Positions 36,235-45,490 of a stretch of 64,000 nucleotides of DNA are shown here, piece by piece. Origin of the DNA: Acinetobacter piscicola (GTDB lineage Bacteria; Pseudomonadota; Gammaproteobacteria; Pseudomonadales; Moraxellaceae); assembly GCF_002233755.1 (NCBI RefSeq), contig NZ_NIFO01000004.1, positions 62,001 through 126,000 on the forward strand, in the 5' to 3' direction. Under the pieces are notes generated by a model, which worked only from the letters and a program-made list of their open reading frames with translations, searched no databases and was not told the origin of the DNA. Each line of letters begins with the position of its first letter. Positions within the stretch are counted from its first letter, which is position 1. Both the position numbers and the translations under genes were made by a program.

Positions 36235-37131
36235 ATGGATAAAATTGAACGCTTAAAAATATTTTGTTTAGTTGCAGAAAAGCAATCTTTTGCCAAAGTC
36301 GCAAATCAGTTGGATCTTCCTCGTTCAAGTATTACCTATGCGGTGCAATTACTTGAAAAAGAATATGAAGTTTTGTTATTGAATAGAACGACCAGAAAAG
36401 TGAATTTAACCAATGATGGTGTTTTATTCTATCAAGAAGTTCGACAACTGATTATTCAATCTGAAGGGTTAAATAAGTTTAAGCTACAGAACCGAGAACA
36501 TACCGGACAAATCAAAATTGGCTTACCAATAAGAATGGCGACGCAATATTTAATTCCACATCTCAATGAATTTTATCAACAATATCCAAAAGTAAAAGTG
36601 CTTATTCATAGCAGTGACGATTTTTCAAATTTACTTGAAGAGCGTTTGGATTGTGTTGTTAGGGTTGGCAATATGATGGAGAATCATTTAATTGCACGGC
36701 CGATTGCCAAAGCTGATTTATATACTGTGGTTTCTAAAAAGTATTTGAATAACAACACTCAAGCGCTGCATATCGATCACTTACACAATGATTTTATCAT
36801 TGGGTATCAGTTGAAAAATACAGATTCTGGGCTAAGTGAATTGGTGTTCCAAGATCGGCAGGTCGAATTGCCTTATCAATTGGTGGTTGAGGATACCGAG
36901 AGCTATTTAAAAGCAGGTTTACAAGGTCTAGGAATATTTCAAATACCTGATTTTGATGCAATACCGTTGATGCGAGAGCAAAAATTAGTCAGAGTTTTGG
37001 AAGAAGAAAAATGTTTAAAACTGGAAATTAATTTTTTATTTTTAGAACGTAAATATCGTCCAACTTATTTTCAGTATTTTATAGAATGGTTGGAAAGCCT
37101 ACTTAAAAATAAACTTTCCAACTTGATTTAA
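36235..37131 (+). CDS. LysR-family transcriptional regulator
   Basis: The 298-residue protein has the N-terminal winged HTH of LysR proteins (RLKIFCLVAEKQSFAKVANQ, then SSITYAVQLLEKEYEVLLLN), followed by a periplasmic-binding-like effector domain (IKIGLPIRMATQYLIPHLNE). It belongs to the group with a short hinge that often controls neighbouring oxidoreductases. It is divergent from the SDR at 35372-36127, the likely target. The effector is unknown. Confidence 0.9.
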   Translation: MDKIERLKIFCLVAEKQSFAKVANQLDLPRSSITYAVQLLEKEYEVLLLNRTTRKVNLTNDGVLFYQEVRQLIIQSEGLNKFKLQNREHTGQIKIGLPIRMATQYLIPHLNEFYQQYPKVKVLIHSSDDFSNLLEERLDCVVRVGNMMENHLIARPIAKADLYTVVSKKYLNNNTQALHIDHLHNDFIIGYQLKNTDSGLSELVFQDRQVELPYQLVVEDTESYLKAGLQGLGIFQIPDFDAIPLMREQKLVRVLEEEKCLKLEINFLFLERKYRPTYFQYFIEWLESLLKNKLSNLI

Positions 37132-37151
37132 TTCATTGATAAATTAAAAAC

Positions 37152-38039
37152 TTACCAATGCTCACCTGGGAACAAGCGTGCATAAGCACGTTGTACTAGA
37201 TTTAACTTCTGTTGCTCGCCTACAGACGCCGTAGAGCTTGGGAATAAGTTAAAACCGATTGACATCAATTTGTTATTGATTTCAGGTGCAATTGAATAAG
37301 TAATTGATGCTAAACGACCTAGATTGGTTGCAACTTTCTTCGGACGTTTCACGATAGCATATGCGACTAAATCAGCTGCTTGTTCTGGTGAAAGTGTTGG
37401 TACGTATTTATAAATTTTGGTTGGTGCAATCATCGGAGTACGTACTAAAGGCATATAAACTGACGTAATTGCAATTTTATGTGAATGAACTTCCGCAGAT
37501 AAACAACGGCTAAATGCATCTAATGCGGCTTTTGACGCAACATAAGCCGAGAAGCGAGTTGCATTGGCCAAAACGCCAATCGAACTAATATTGATAATTT
37601 GACCGTCTTTGCGAACCATCATTTGTGGTAAAACATTTAAAACCAAACGAACTGCACCGAAATAATTCAACTGCATCGTACGTTCAAAGTCATGGAAACG
37701 ATCTACAGACTCATGCACAGCGCGGCGAATTGAGCGACCCGCGTTATTGATTAAAATATCGATATGATCAACAGATGCGATAATCTGTTTAGAGACTTCA
37801 TCAATCGCATTCATGTCATTTAAATCACAAGGGAAAATGTCAGCTTGACCGCCTTCAGCGATAATTTCAGCTTGAACTTCTTTTAAAGTTTCTTCTGTAC
37901 GGGAAACGAGAAGTACATGCGCACCTGCTGCAGCGAGTTTTTTTGCAACCGTTAAACCAATACCACTTGATGCACCTGTAATTAGTGCAATTTTACCTTG
38001 AACTTTTGATTGAAAAAGTTGCTCTAATTTTTGATTCAT
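37152..38039 (-). CDS. acr1: Fatty acyl-CoA reductase Acr1
   Basis: Acr1 reduces long-chain fatty acyl-CoA to the aldehyde, feeding wax-ester formation in Acinetobacter. The 295-residue protein agrees closely with the A. baylyi enzyme as I remember it, including GKIALITGASSGIGLTVAKK, LINNAGRSIRRAVHES, RFHDFERTMQLNYFGAVRLV, SAYVASKAALDAFSRCLSAE (catalytic YXXXK) and the end QRAYARLFPGEHW. The start at 38039 has AGGGAAA upstream. It is convergent with the LysR gene. The wax-ester synthase itself is not in the window. Confidence 0.9.
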   Translation of the reverse strand: MNQKLEQLFQSKVQGKIALITGASSGIGLTVAKKLAAAGAHVLLVSRTEETLKEVQAEIIAEGGQADIFPCDLNDMNAIDEVSKQIIASVDHIDILINNAGRSIRRAVHESVDRFHDFERTMQLNYFGAVRLVLNVLPQMMVRKDGQIINISSIGVLANATRFSAYVASKAALDAFSRCLSAEVHSHKIAITSVYMPLVRTPMIAPTKIYKYVPTLSPEQAADLVAYAIVKRPKKVATNLGRLASITYSIAPEINNKLMSIGFNLFPSSTASVGEQQKLNLVQRAYARLFPGEHW

Positions 38040-38335
38040 AGCTGTTTCCCTAATTGACTTTAAATGAATATATGGGCTGTATTTGTTGTTTCAGGGGTGA
38101 TCATGGCTTTGTATAAAAGGTGATCAGATTTATTGGGCGCAATAATATACAAAAAAATAAAAATACTAGACTTAAGTTTATGAATTTACAAAATATTTCT
38201 AGAGTAATTGCTCTATTAATTTCCCATTTATTAAGTGATTTTTACCATATATTTTGCAATATTCAAAGCATGAATATGATGAAATGGGTTAAAAAATAAT
38301 CAAATAAATTCAATAAAGTATATCCAAACTTGCAA
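38040..38335. other. Gap upstream of acr1
   Basis: About 300 bp of AT-rich DNA holding the acr1 promoter on the minus strand. I see no small ORF, repeat or clear operator. Confidence 0.4.
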
Positions 38336-38366
38336 ATAAACAGAGTCAGATTCAACTCTGTTTATA
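38336..38366 (-). terminator. Terminator after the second Sel1 gene
   Basis: AACAGAGT and ACTCTGTT stem (38339-38346 with 38355-38362) with an 8-nt loop; on the minus strand it is followed by TATTTGC. Confidence 0.6.
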
Positions 38367-38395
38367 AACAAATAATGTAATATTTCTTTCGTAAT

Positions 38396-38761
38396 TTATG
38401 AGAAAGCGAGTTCGTTATACGCTTTTTTTAGCTCTTCCTTTGCATGGCTATGACCTTGGTGGGCTGCTTGTTCAAGCCATTTTTCAGCATGACTATAACT
38501 ACGATCTAAACCAAGTTGTCCATTTAAATAACTTAAACCCATTTTATATTGCGCTTCTTGATCTCCTCGTAAAGCCGCTCTTAGATAACACCACATCGCA
38601 TTACGATTATCCACCGAGTCTGATGGAGTTTCTTGAAACGAGTTTTTGCTTTCAAAATCGTGTGCTTGCGCTTTTTCGAGAGCAGCTTCGGAAGCATTCT
38701 GTTCAAATGCCCGGCGAGATGTTGAATCTCCTAAAAAACGGTTAAAAATATGTACCAACAT
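38396..38761 (-). CDS. Small Sel1-repeat protein, paralogue
   Basis: The 121-residue protein carries Sel1-like repeats at its C-terminus (AALRGDQEAQYKMGLSYLNG and AAHQGHSHAKEELKKAY), preceded by a charged, Ser/Glu-rich region. ATG at 38761 has AAGGAGG six bases upstream, much better than the in-frame ATG at 38812. The short hydrophobic start (MLVHIFNRFLGD) is too weak to call a signal peptide. The repeat part matches the gene at 13328-13729, while the N-terminal halves differ. Confidence 0.8.
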   Translation of the reverse strand: MLVHIFNRFLGDSTSRRAFEQNASEAALEKAQAHDFESKNSFQETPSDSVDNRNAMWCYLRAALRGDQEAQYKMGLSYLNGQLGLDRSYSHAEKWLEQAAHQGHSHAKEELKKAYNELAFS

Positions 38762-39028
38762 ATACAACCTCCTTGCTAATCCATTAACAAAGTAAAAGAG
38801 ACTGCTAATCACAAAAAAATGATTAGATATAATTAATCTAGCTGATTTTTTTCACTTTGCAAATAGTTAAATGTAATTTGTCAATTGCGATTTTTACACA
38901 TTTGTTAAAAAATACATTATTTAACAAACCAACAATTTTTATTTAAAAGATTAAATCACGCACTGTAATTTTATTACATTGAGAAAATTTGCTATATTTA
39001 GGTTGTTTTTTGATTTCGGATAGAATCT

Positions 39029-39505
39029 GTGAAACGCTCAAGTGTTTTCATCACAGTCTTGCTTAGTTTGTTTATGTTCCAAAGTCTTTGGAATGTAGCG
39101 GCGGCTTTTTGTGATCATGAAAATACTGCGCTTCCATCACAAAGATTAATTAGTCAGCATTTTGGGCACCATAATGCGCCTGATTGTACTCAAGATCAGC
39201 AACAGCATCCGCAGCTATTGGATGTGTATGGGATAGATAAACCGATTTCTGATCAGTCCGCGTCAAAACAATTATCAGCACACCAACATGATGTGCGCTC
39301 CAATGATTTCCTTAATCATATAAATGATGATCATCGTGACCATTTGCCTTCCTTTGCGCATTTTATTGTGGTTGATGATCAGCAACAAACAGCGCAGCCT
39401 AAGTTTATAGGCTACCCTGAATCCCGCTTTATTGGCTGGAATAATTTGTACCAGTCACCCGATCTATATTTGCCTAATCCTCCGCCTCTCTCATCCCCGC
39501 TATAA
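39029..39505 (+). CDS. czcI: Metal-resistance accessory protein, CzcI-like
   Basis: The 158-residue protein has a signal peptide (FQSLWNVAAAF, cleavage around residue 26) and many His and Asp residues (FGHHNAPDC, HINDDHRDHLPSFAHF), fitting a periplasmic metal-binding protein. Its place directly before czcC, czcB and czcA matches CzcI of Cupriavidus, a modulator of czc expression; similarity by sequence alone is weak. The start is GTG at 39029, with CGGATAGA upstream. A TGTAAT-TTT-ATTACA palindrome at 38964-38978 may be an operator for this cluster. Confidence 0.65.
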   Translation: MKRSSVFITVLLSLFMFQSLWNVAAAFCDHENTALPSQRLISQHFGHHNAPDCTQDQQQHPQLLDVYGIDKPISDQSASKQLSAHQHDVRSNDFLNHINDDHRDHLPSFAHFIVVDDQQQTAQPKFIGYPESRFIGWNNLYQSPDLYLPNPPPLSSPL

Positions 39506-39563
39506 GGTGGGGTAGCCAAAAAGATTGCCCACCGCTAATGGTTTAATTTAGTGGGGCATTTTT
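39506..39563 (+). promoter_or_regulatory. Possible attenuator between czcI and czcC
   Basis: Two exclusive hairpins can form. GGTGGG (39506-39511) pairs with CCCACC (39528-39533). Alternatively TGCCCAC (39526-39532) pairs with GTGGGGCA (39551-39558), followed by TTTTT right before the czcC ATG at 39564. The second structure looks like a terminator and would also hide the GGGG ribosome site of czcC. The first would prevent it. The loop is long, so stability is uncertain. Confidence 0.4.
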
Positions 39564-40928
39564 ATGTCAAAAGAAATACGTAATTTAGTACAAAAGCCTG
39601 TATTTGGTTTTAGGCCGTCTTTGCTCGGTGCACTGATGTTGAGTGTGATGTCATCTCTTAGTTGGGCAGACAACCCATCTCAAGCATTAACCTTACAACA
39701 GGCAATTGCAAAAACTGAGCAATATCAGCAAACGCAGAACGTCTGGCAAACACAGCAACAAATTGCAACGGCGAACATCAAACAAGCAAAACTGTGGACA
39801 AATCCAGAGTTATCCGTATCGCAAACGGGTTTTGGTTCCAATCAAGATCAAGAGCTTTCAATTGGTGTTTCTCAACGATTGGATATTTTTGGTGAACGTA
39901 AGTCAGCACAGAGGTTGGCACAACTTTCAAAAGATCAAAGTGACTTAAATCAGCGGATTTATCAGGCTCAACTTGAATTGGCTGTGAAATACCAATGGTC
40001 ACAGCTCGCGATTTTTGAATTAGAACGCAACGTGGTTCAAGAGCAGCTCAACGTCAGTGAAGAAAATCTGAATGCGATTCAGAAGCGCTATCAAGCCGGG
40101 AGTGTCGCTCAGGTTGATGTAGATCGTGCCAGACTGAGTCATGCAGAAAATGCTCGCTTATATCGTCAAGCCGATTTGCAGGTGCAAGTTGCCAAGCAGC
40201 AATTGTCCAACCTTTGGGGGGATGCTGATAAATCGATTCGTATCGGTTTAAATCCTCAATCTTTATGGCCGTCTTCGACACACCAACAGGTACAAGAATA
40301 TCTCGCGGACAATCTTTTTGAAAAATCACGTCAGTTACAGGTGTTGCAAGCAAAAGCGACAGTGGCGCAATTAAAAGCTTCGGCACGGCCTAATCCGACT
40401 GTGAATTTAGGCGTGAATCGTACTCGATCACCTGAAACCTCGACTGACAATGCTTTAGTTGTGGGGGTCTCTATCCCATTGAATATTTTCAACCGCCAGC
40501 AATACGGTGTGCAAATTGCGCAAGCAAAGCAGGATTTACTCAGTAGACAACAGGAGTTTTATCTCCGCCAAAATGCTTTGCAGGTGGGAACATTATTGAC
40601 TGAATTGCAAGGACTGGAAGTACAGTTTAAAGCAGTCGATGAGTCTCAGATTCCGCTTGCAGCTCAGGTTCAACGTAAAACTTTGCAGGGGTTTACTGTC
40701 GGTAAATTTGCCGTTAACGATGTGCAACTCGCAACGTTACAGTTGCAAGAAGTGCGTTTGAGAAAAGTGCAATTATTGAAAGATGGCTGGCAACGTGCCA
40801 TTGAAGCGGAAAGTCTGAGTCTCGGTATTGAACCAAGTCAAATCATGGCAAAAGACGCTTTAGCACAGATCAATCAGAGTTTATGGCAGGAAACACAAGC
40901 TTTACCAATCGTGGGCGGGGGAAATTAA
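39564..40928 (+). CDS. czcC: Outer-membrane efflux channel CzcC
   Basis: This is the TolC-like outer membrane part of a heavy-metal tripartite pump. The 454-residue protein has a signal peptide (about residues 1-35) and two outer-membrane-efflux repeats with long helices: LTLQQAIAKTEQYQQTQ, KQAKLWTNPELSVSQTG and later KASARPNPTVNLGVNRTRSP, each showing the family's NPxL/V strand. It starts the structural part of czcCBA and ends one base before the czcB start region. The metal is probably Co, Zn or Cd. Confidence 0.9.
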   Translation: MSKEIRNLVQKPVFGFRPSLLGALMLSVMSSLSWADNPSQALTLQQAIAKTEQYQQTQNVWQTQQQIATANIKQAKLWTNPELSVSQTGFGSNQDQELSIGVSQRLDIFGERKSAQRLAQLSKDQSDLNQRIYQAQLELAVKYQWSQLAIFELERNVVQEQLNVSEENLNAIQKRYQAGSVAQVDVDRARLSHAENARLYRQADLQVQVAKQQLSNLWGDADKSIRIGLNPQSLWPSSTHQQVQEYLADNLFEKSRQLQVLQAKATVAQLKASARPNPTVNLGVNRTRSPETSTDNALVVGVSIPLNIFNRQQYGVQIAQAKQDLLSRQQEFYLRQNALQVGTLLTELQGLEVQFKAVDESQIPLAAQVQRKTLQGFTVGKFAVNDVQLATLQLQEVRLRKVQLLKDGWQRAIEAESLSLGIEPSQIMAKDALAQINQSLWQETQALPIVGGGN

Positions 40929-40929
40929 T

Positions 40930-42237
40930 ATGCTGAATCAATTTAAATCTTTTAAACTTCAGAAAGGCAAAATTTCTCAACGCCTACTGATCATCATTAC
41001 TATTGTAATGACTGCTCTTATTGCCATGGGGTTGTTCTTTTCAACCAAAAAAGGCACGAGCAAAGAAGAAGGCGGTGAAAAAGAAGCAGAACATGCTGAA
41101 GAAGGACATTCACATGATGAAAATGCTAAGGGAACCACCAAAGATGGTTCCGAAGAAGCGAAGCACAGTGAAGAAGAGGGTGGCGAGAAAGAGAATGCTG
41201 AAGCCATTAGTTTGACTGCTCAGCAGATCACTGAACAAGGGATTAAACTAGCTAAAGTAGAGATGGGTACTGTTACCAAATCAGCTTCTTATCCTGCAAA
41301 GGTTATGGTCAATACAGATCGTCAAGCACATGTATCACCAGCATTTAGTGGGCAGGTGGTTGCCGTCAATGTTGAGTTGGGACAGCGTGTGCAAAAAGGG
41401 CAGGCATTGGCGACATTGGTGGTGCCTGATTTGGTTGATCAGCAGGCGAATTTACAGGTCGCACAAACAAGCTTAGAGCTGGCACGTCAGGACTATGAAC
41501 GAGAGCGTCAGTTATGGTCACAAGGTATTTCTGCCAAGCAGGATTATCAACGAGCTTACAATGCCTATAAGCAAGCACAGATTCAGGTACAAGCCACCAG
41601 ATCTCGTTTATCTGCTTTTGGTGCCTCATCGAGCAGTAATGGTCGTTATGTTCTCACAGCACCAATTGCAGGCATCATCAGCAAAAAAGACTTGGTTATG
41701 GGTGAAAATGTACAGCTTGCCAGCCAGTTATTTATCATCGATCAACTGGATCAGCTATGGCTTGAATTTATTGTTCCAAGTTCTGAATTCTCAGCGATTG
41801 CACCAAATCAACAGCTGGAATTTAAGTCACTGCAAACGGGGAATACCTTTAAAGCACAGATTCAAAGTTTAAATAGTGAAGCTGATGTGCAGACTGGACG
41901 TTTACAAGTGCGTGCCAAAGTATTGTCGAATGCGGCTGAATTACGTCCGAATTTGATGGTCAATGTTCAGCTACAACAGCAAGGCACTGCTCAAGCATTA
42001 CGTGTACTCAAAAGTGCCATACAGAAAGTTGAAGGAAAGGATATTGTTTTCGTTTCCAGTGAACATGACAAGAAAATCGAGTTTACTGCACAGCCTGTTG
42101 TACTGGGTCAGGTATCCGGTGATGATCAGTGGGTTGAAGTGAAGTCTGGTCTGACTCAAGGGCAGCAATATGCAGGTCAGGGTAGCTTTTTGCTGAAATC
42201 TGAATTGGAAAAAGGAGAGGCGAGCCATGGGCATTAA
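40930..42237 (+). CDS. czcB: Membrane fusion protein CzcB
   Basis: CzcB is the periplasmic adaptor of the pump. The 435-residue protein has an N-terminal membrane anchor (about 17-36), then a run of Glu, His and Lys (EHAEEGHSHDENA) that could bind metal, and the adaptor core: barrel and lipoyl halves (VSPAFSGQVVAVNVELGQRV), an alpha hairpin, and VLTAPIAGIISKKDLVMGE. It ends SHGH. Its last 11 bases overlap czcA, so the two are translationally coupled. Confidence 0.92.
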   Translation: MLNQFKSFKLQKGKISQRLLIIITIVMTALIAMGLFFSTKKGTSKEEGGEKEAEHAEEGHSHDENAKGTTKDGSEEAKHSEEEGGEKENAEAISLTAQQITEQGIKLAKVEMGTVTKSASYPAKVMVNTDRQAHVSPAFSGQVVAVNVELGQRVQKGQALATLVVPDLVDQQANLQVAQTSLELARQDYERERQLWSQGISAKQDYQRAYNAYKQAQIQVQATRSRLSAFGASSSSNGRYVLTAPIAGIISKKDLVMGENVQLASQLFIIDQLDQLWLEFIVPSSEFSAIAPNQQLEFKSLQTGNTFKAQIQSLNSEADVQTGRLQVRAKVLSNAAELRPNLMVNVQLQQQGTAQALRVLKSAIQKVEGKDIVFVSSEHDKKIEFTAQPVVLGQVSGDDQWVEVKSGLTQGQQYAGQGSFLLKSELEKGEASHGH

Positions 42238-45200
42238 TGATTCTTCTGATTCTAAGTTAGATCTCGATGCGGATTCAGCATTACCTCAACCTGAAGGTTT
42301 ATTTGATCGACTGATTCAATTTTCGATTAAAAATGCCATTTGGGTCATGCTGTTTATTGTGGCATGGATTGGCGTGGGGATTTACGGTTATCAAAAATTA
42401 CCGATTGATGCTGTACCCGATATCACCAATACCCAAGTGCAAGTGAATACCCAAGCGGCTGGTTTTACTGCATTAGAAGTTGAGCAAAGGATTACCTATC
42501 CCATCGAAACTGCGATGGCGGGTTTACCTAAGCTAGAGTTGACCCGTTCTATTTCCCGTTATGGTTTATCGCAAGTGACCATTATTTTTAAAGATGGGAC
42601 GGATATTTATTGGGCACGACAACAGATTAATCAACGCTTACAAGAAGCCCAAACCGAACTACCAGATGATATTGCACCGACAATGTCCCCTGTATCGACA
42701 GGGTTGGGTGAGATTTATCAATGGGTGATCAAGGCTGAACCGAATGCGAAAAAACCTGATGGTACGCCCTATACCGCGATGGATTTACGTGAAATTCAGG
42801 ACTGGATTGTACGACCACAGCTACAACGGGTTCCCGGTGTTGCAGAGGTCAACTCGATTGGTGGCTTTAATAAAACTTATGTGGTCACGCCTGATTTAAA
42901 TCGTTTGCAACAATTACAAATCCCTGTCAGTGATCTACAAAACGCTTTAACTGGAAACAATGAAAACCGTGGTGCTGGTTTTATTGAAACCAATGGGCAG
43001 CAATTGACAGTACGTGTTCCAGGAACCTTGAACAATATTGAAGATATTCAAAATGTAAGTATCGGCAATAAAAATGGTTTTCCGATCCGAGTTGCAGATG
43101 TAGCGACTGTTTCGATTGGACATGATCTACGTACAGGTGGTGCAACTTACAATGGCGAGGAAACAGTACTCGGTATCGCCATGATGATGATGGGTGAAAA
43201 TAGCCGTACTGTGGCGAAATCAGTGGATGCCAAAATCAAGGAAGTCCAGCAATCTTTACCGAAAGGTATTGTGATTCAAACCGTATATGACCGGACAGCT
43301 TTGGTCGAGCGTGCGATTAGTACAGTACAGAAGAACCTTGTAGAAGGGGCAATTCTGGTTATTGTTATTCTGTTCCTATTTCTTGGTAATTTCCGTGCCG
43401 CGTTAATTACTGCGTGTGTAATTCCGTTATCGATGCTGTTTACTTTGGCGGGTATGGCTGAGCAGAAAATTAGTGCCAATCTGATGAGCTTAGGCGCACT
43501 AGATTTCGGGATTATTGTGGATGGTGCGGTCGTTATTGTTGAAAACTGTATTCGGCGACTGGCAGAGGCACAGCATGCAAAAGGCAGATTACTCTCACGA
43601 GCAGAACGTTTTAAAGAAGTTTTTCTTGCGGCAAAGCAGGCGCGTCGCCCTTTAATCTTTGGTCAATTAATTATTCTAGTGGTGTACTTGCCTATTTTCG
43701 CTCTGTCTGGTGTTGAAGCGAAGCTCTTTCACCCAATGGCTATGACGGTGGTATTGGCACTGGTGGGTGCAATCATTCTTTCAGTGACTTTTATACCTGC
43801 TGCAGTGGCTTTATTTGTTAATGGTGAAGTTAAAGAAACAGAAAGTCGCTGGATGCTGTGGTTAAAGCAAAAATATGAAAAACTACTCAATTTAGCCTAT
43901 AACTTTAGAATGTTAGTCGTCACCCTTGCGGTGAGTATTCTGTTTTTAACAGGTGTGCTTGCCACTCAAATTGGTAGTGAATTTGCACCCACCTTGAGTG
44001 AGGGCGATTTTGCAGTACAACAAATGCGTTCACCAAGTACTGGCCTAGAGCAGTCTTTACGTATGCAGGAGAATACTGAAAAGTTATTGCTCAAAGAGTT
44101 TCCAGAAATCAAAGCTATATTTGCCCGTACAGGGACGGCAGAAGTGGCAACAGATGTCATGCCGCCTAATATTTCCGATGCTGTGGTGCTGTTAAAGCCA
44201 CGTGATGAATGGAAGAATCCAAAGCAAACAATTGATGAGCTACGTCAACGTATGATTGCATTTCTTGGTACATTACCCGGAAATAATAGTGAGTTTTCTC
44301 AACCGATTGAGCTGCGTTTCAACGAATTAATTTCTGGTGTGCGAAGTGATGTGGGGATCAAGATTTTTGGCGATGATATGGAGGTGTTGAATCAGCAAGC
44401 CACTAAGATTGCACAACAAATCAAAGGGATTACTGGCGCAACTGCCGTCAATGTGGAACAGACTTCAGGCCTACCACTTTTAAATGTTGAAGTGAACAAA
44501 GCCGCGGCAGCGCAATATGGTCTGTCGGTGAGAGCGATTCAAGACTTGGTGGCAACCAGTGTCGGCGGGCAGAATGTTGGTCAGATCTTACAAGGTGACC
44601 GCCGTTTCGACTTTGTGATTCGTCTGGATGATGCTCAACGTACACCTGAACATCTGGCCGTTTTACCTATTCAAACACCGAATGGTGGTCTAATCCAACT
44701 TCAGGATGTGGCTAAAGTTGAAAATATCCTCGGTATTAATCAGGTTAGTCGTGAAAATGGTAAACGTCGTGTGGTTGTGACCGCTAATGTCGAAGGGCGC
44801 GATTTGGGCTCATTTGTCACCGAATTACAATCGACTTTGGCGAAGCAGGAAATGCCTGCGGGATATTGGTTGAGTTATGGCGGACAGTTCGAAAACCTAA
44901 CCTCTGCGAAGGCACGTATGCAGCTGGTCGTTCCACTGGCGCTGATAACTATTTTTGTGCTGTTGATGGCCGTTTTCCATAACTTTAAGGAAAGTTTGCT
45001 GGTATTTACTGGTGTTCCATTTGCACTGTGTGGTGGTTTGATTGCACTGTGGCTTCGCGGTATACCATTGTCGATGTCTGCAGGTGTGGGCTTTATCGCG
45101 CTCTCAGGTGTGGCGGTATTAAATGGTTTGGTAATGTTGACCTTTATTAAGGAATTACGTCAACAACTGGATGTTTATCAGGCCACATGGCAAGGTGCAA

Positions 45201-45418
45201 TTTTACGTTTAAGGCCCGTATTGATGACGGCTTGTGTGGCATCGTTAGGTTTTGTGCCGATGGCGTTGGCTACAGGGACAGGTGCGGAAGTTCAGCGTCC
45301 ACTGGCAACCGTGGTGATTGGCGGCATCATGTCATCCACCTTACTGACTTTGGTGATTTTACCGGTGATTTATCGCTGGATGAATGAACGTAAAGTTAAA
45401 GCACAAACGGATGGTTGA
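42227..45418 (+). CDS. czcA: Heavy-metal RND efflux pump CzcA
   Basis: CzcA is the 1063-residue proton-driven inner-membrane pump of the HME-RND group. Visible are the first membrane helix, the PIDAVPDITNTQVQVNT motif of metal pumps, the TM4 signature GALDFGIIVDGAVVIVEN with the essential DXXXD, and the second-half helices ending LTLVILPVIYRWMNERK. The HME-type GALDFG motif points to divalent cations (Zn, Co, Cd) rather than Cu or Ag. A hairpin follows the stop codon. Confidence 0.95.
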   Translation: MGINDSSDSKLDLDADSALPQPEGLFDRLIQFSIKNAIWVMLFIVAWIGVGIYGYQKLPIDAVPDITNTQVQVNTQAAGFTALEVEQRITYPIETAMAGLPKLELTRSISRYGLSQVTIIFKDGTDIYWARQQINQRLQEAQTELPDDIAPTMSPVSTGLGEIYQWVIKAEPNAKKPDGTPYTAMDLREIQDWIVRPQLQRVPGVAEVNSIGGFNKTYVVTPDLNRLQQLQIPVSDLQNALTGNNENRGAGFIETNGQQLTVRVPGTLNNIEDIQNVSIGNKNGFPIRVADVATVSIGHDLRTGGATYNGEETVLGIAMMMMGENSRTVAKSVDAKIKEVQQSLPKGIVIQTVYDRTALVERAISTVQKNLVEGAILVIVILFLFLGNFRAALITACVIPLSMLFTLAGMAEQKISANLMSLGALDFGIIVDGAVVIVENCIRRLAEAQHAKGRLLSRAERFKEVFLAAKQARRPLIFGQLIILVVYLPIFALSGVEAKLFHPMAMTVVLALVGAIILSVTFIPAAVALFVNGEVKETESRWMLWLKQKYEKLLNLAYNFRMLVVTLAVSILFLTGVLATQIGSEFAPTLSEGDFAVQQMRSPSTGLEQSLRMQENTEKLLLKEFPEIKAIFARTGTAEVATDVMPPNISDAVVLLKPRDEWKNPKQTIDELRQRMIAFLGTLPGNNSEFSQPIELRFNELISGVRSDVGIKIFGDDMEVLNQQATKIAQQIKGITGATAVNVEQTSGLPLLNVEVNKAAAAQYGLSVRAIQDLVATSVGGQNVGQILQGDRRFDFVIRLDDAQRTPEHLAVLPIQTPNGGLIQLQDVAKVENILGINQVSRENGKRRVVVTANVEGRDLGSFVTELQSTLAKQEMPAGYWLSYGGQFENLTSAKARMQLVVPLALITIFVLLMAVFHNFKESLLVFTGVPFALCGGLIALWLRGIPLSMSAGVGFIALSGVAVLNGLVMLTFIKELRQQLDVYQATWQGAILRLRPVLMTACVASLGFVPMALATGTGAEVQRPLATVVIGGIMSSTLLTLVILPVIYRWMNERKVKAQTDG

Positions 45419-45436
45419 TCGTTAATTTAAAAATAA

Positions 45437-45466
45437 CCTCACCGTTCTTAGCCAAGAAGGGTGAGG
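45437..45466. terminator. Hairpin between czcA and the DUF4198 gene
   Basis: CCTCACC-G-TTCTT pairs with AAGAA-G-GGTGAGG around AGCC; strong stem but weak U-run. It lies between convergent genes. Confidence 0.55.
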
Positions 45467-45490
45467 CATTGAAACTGTATAGACAGTTTA

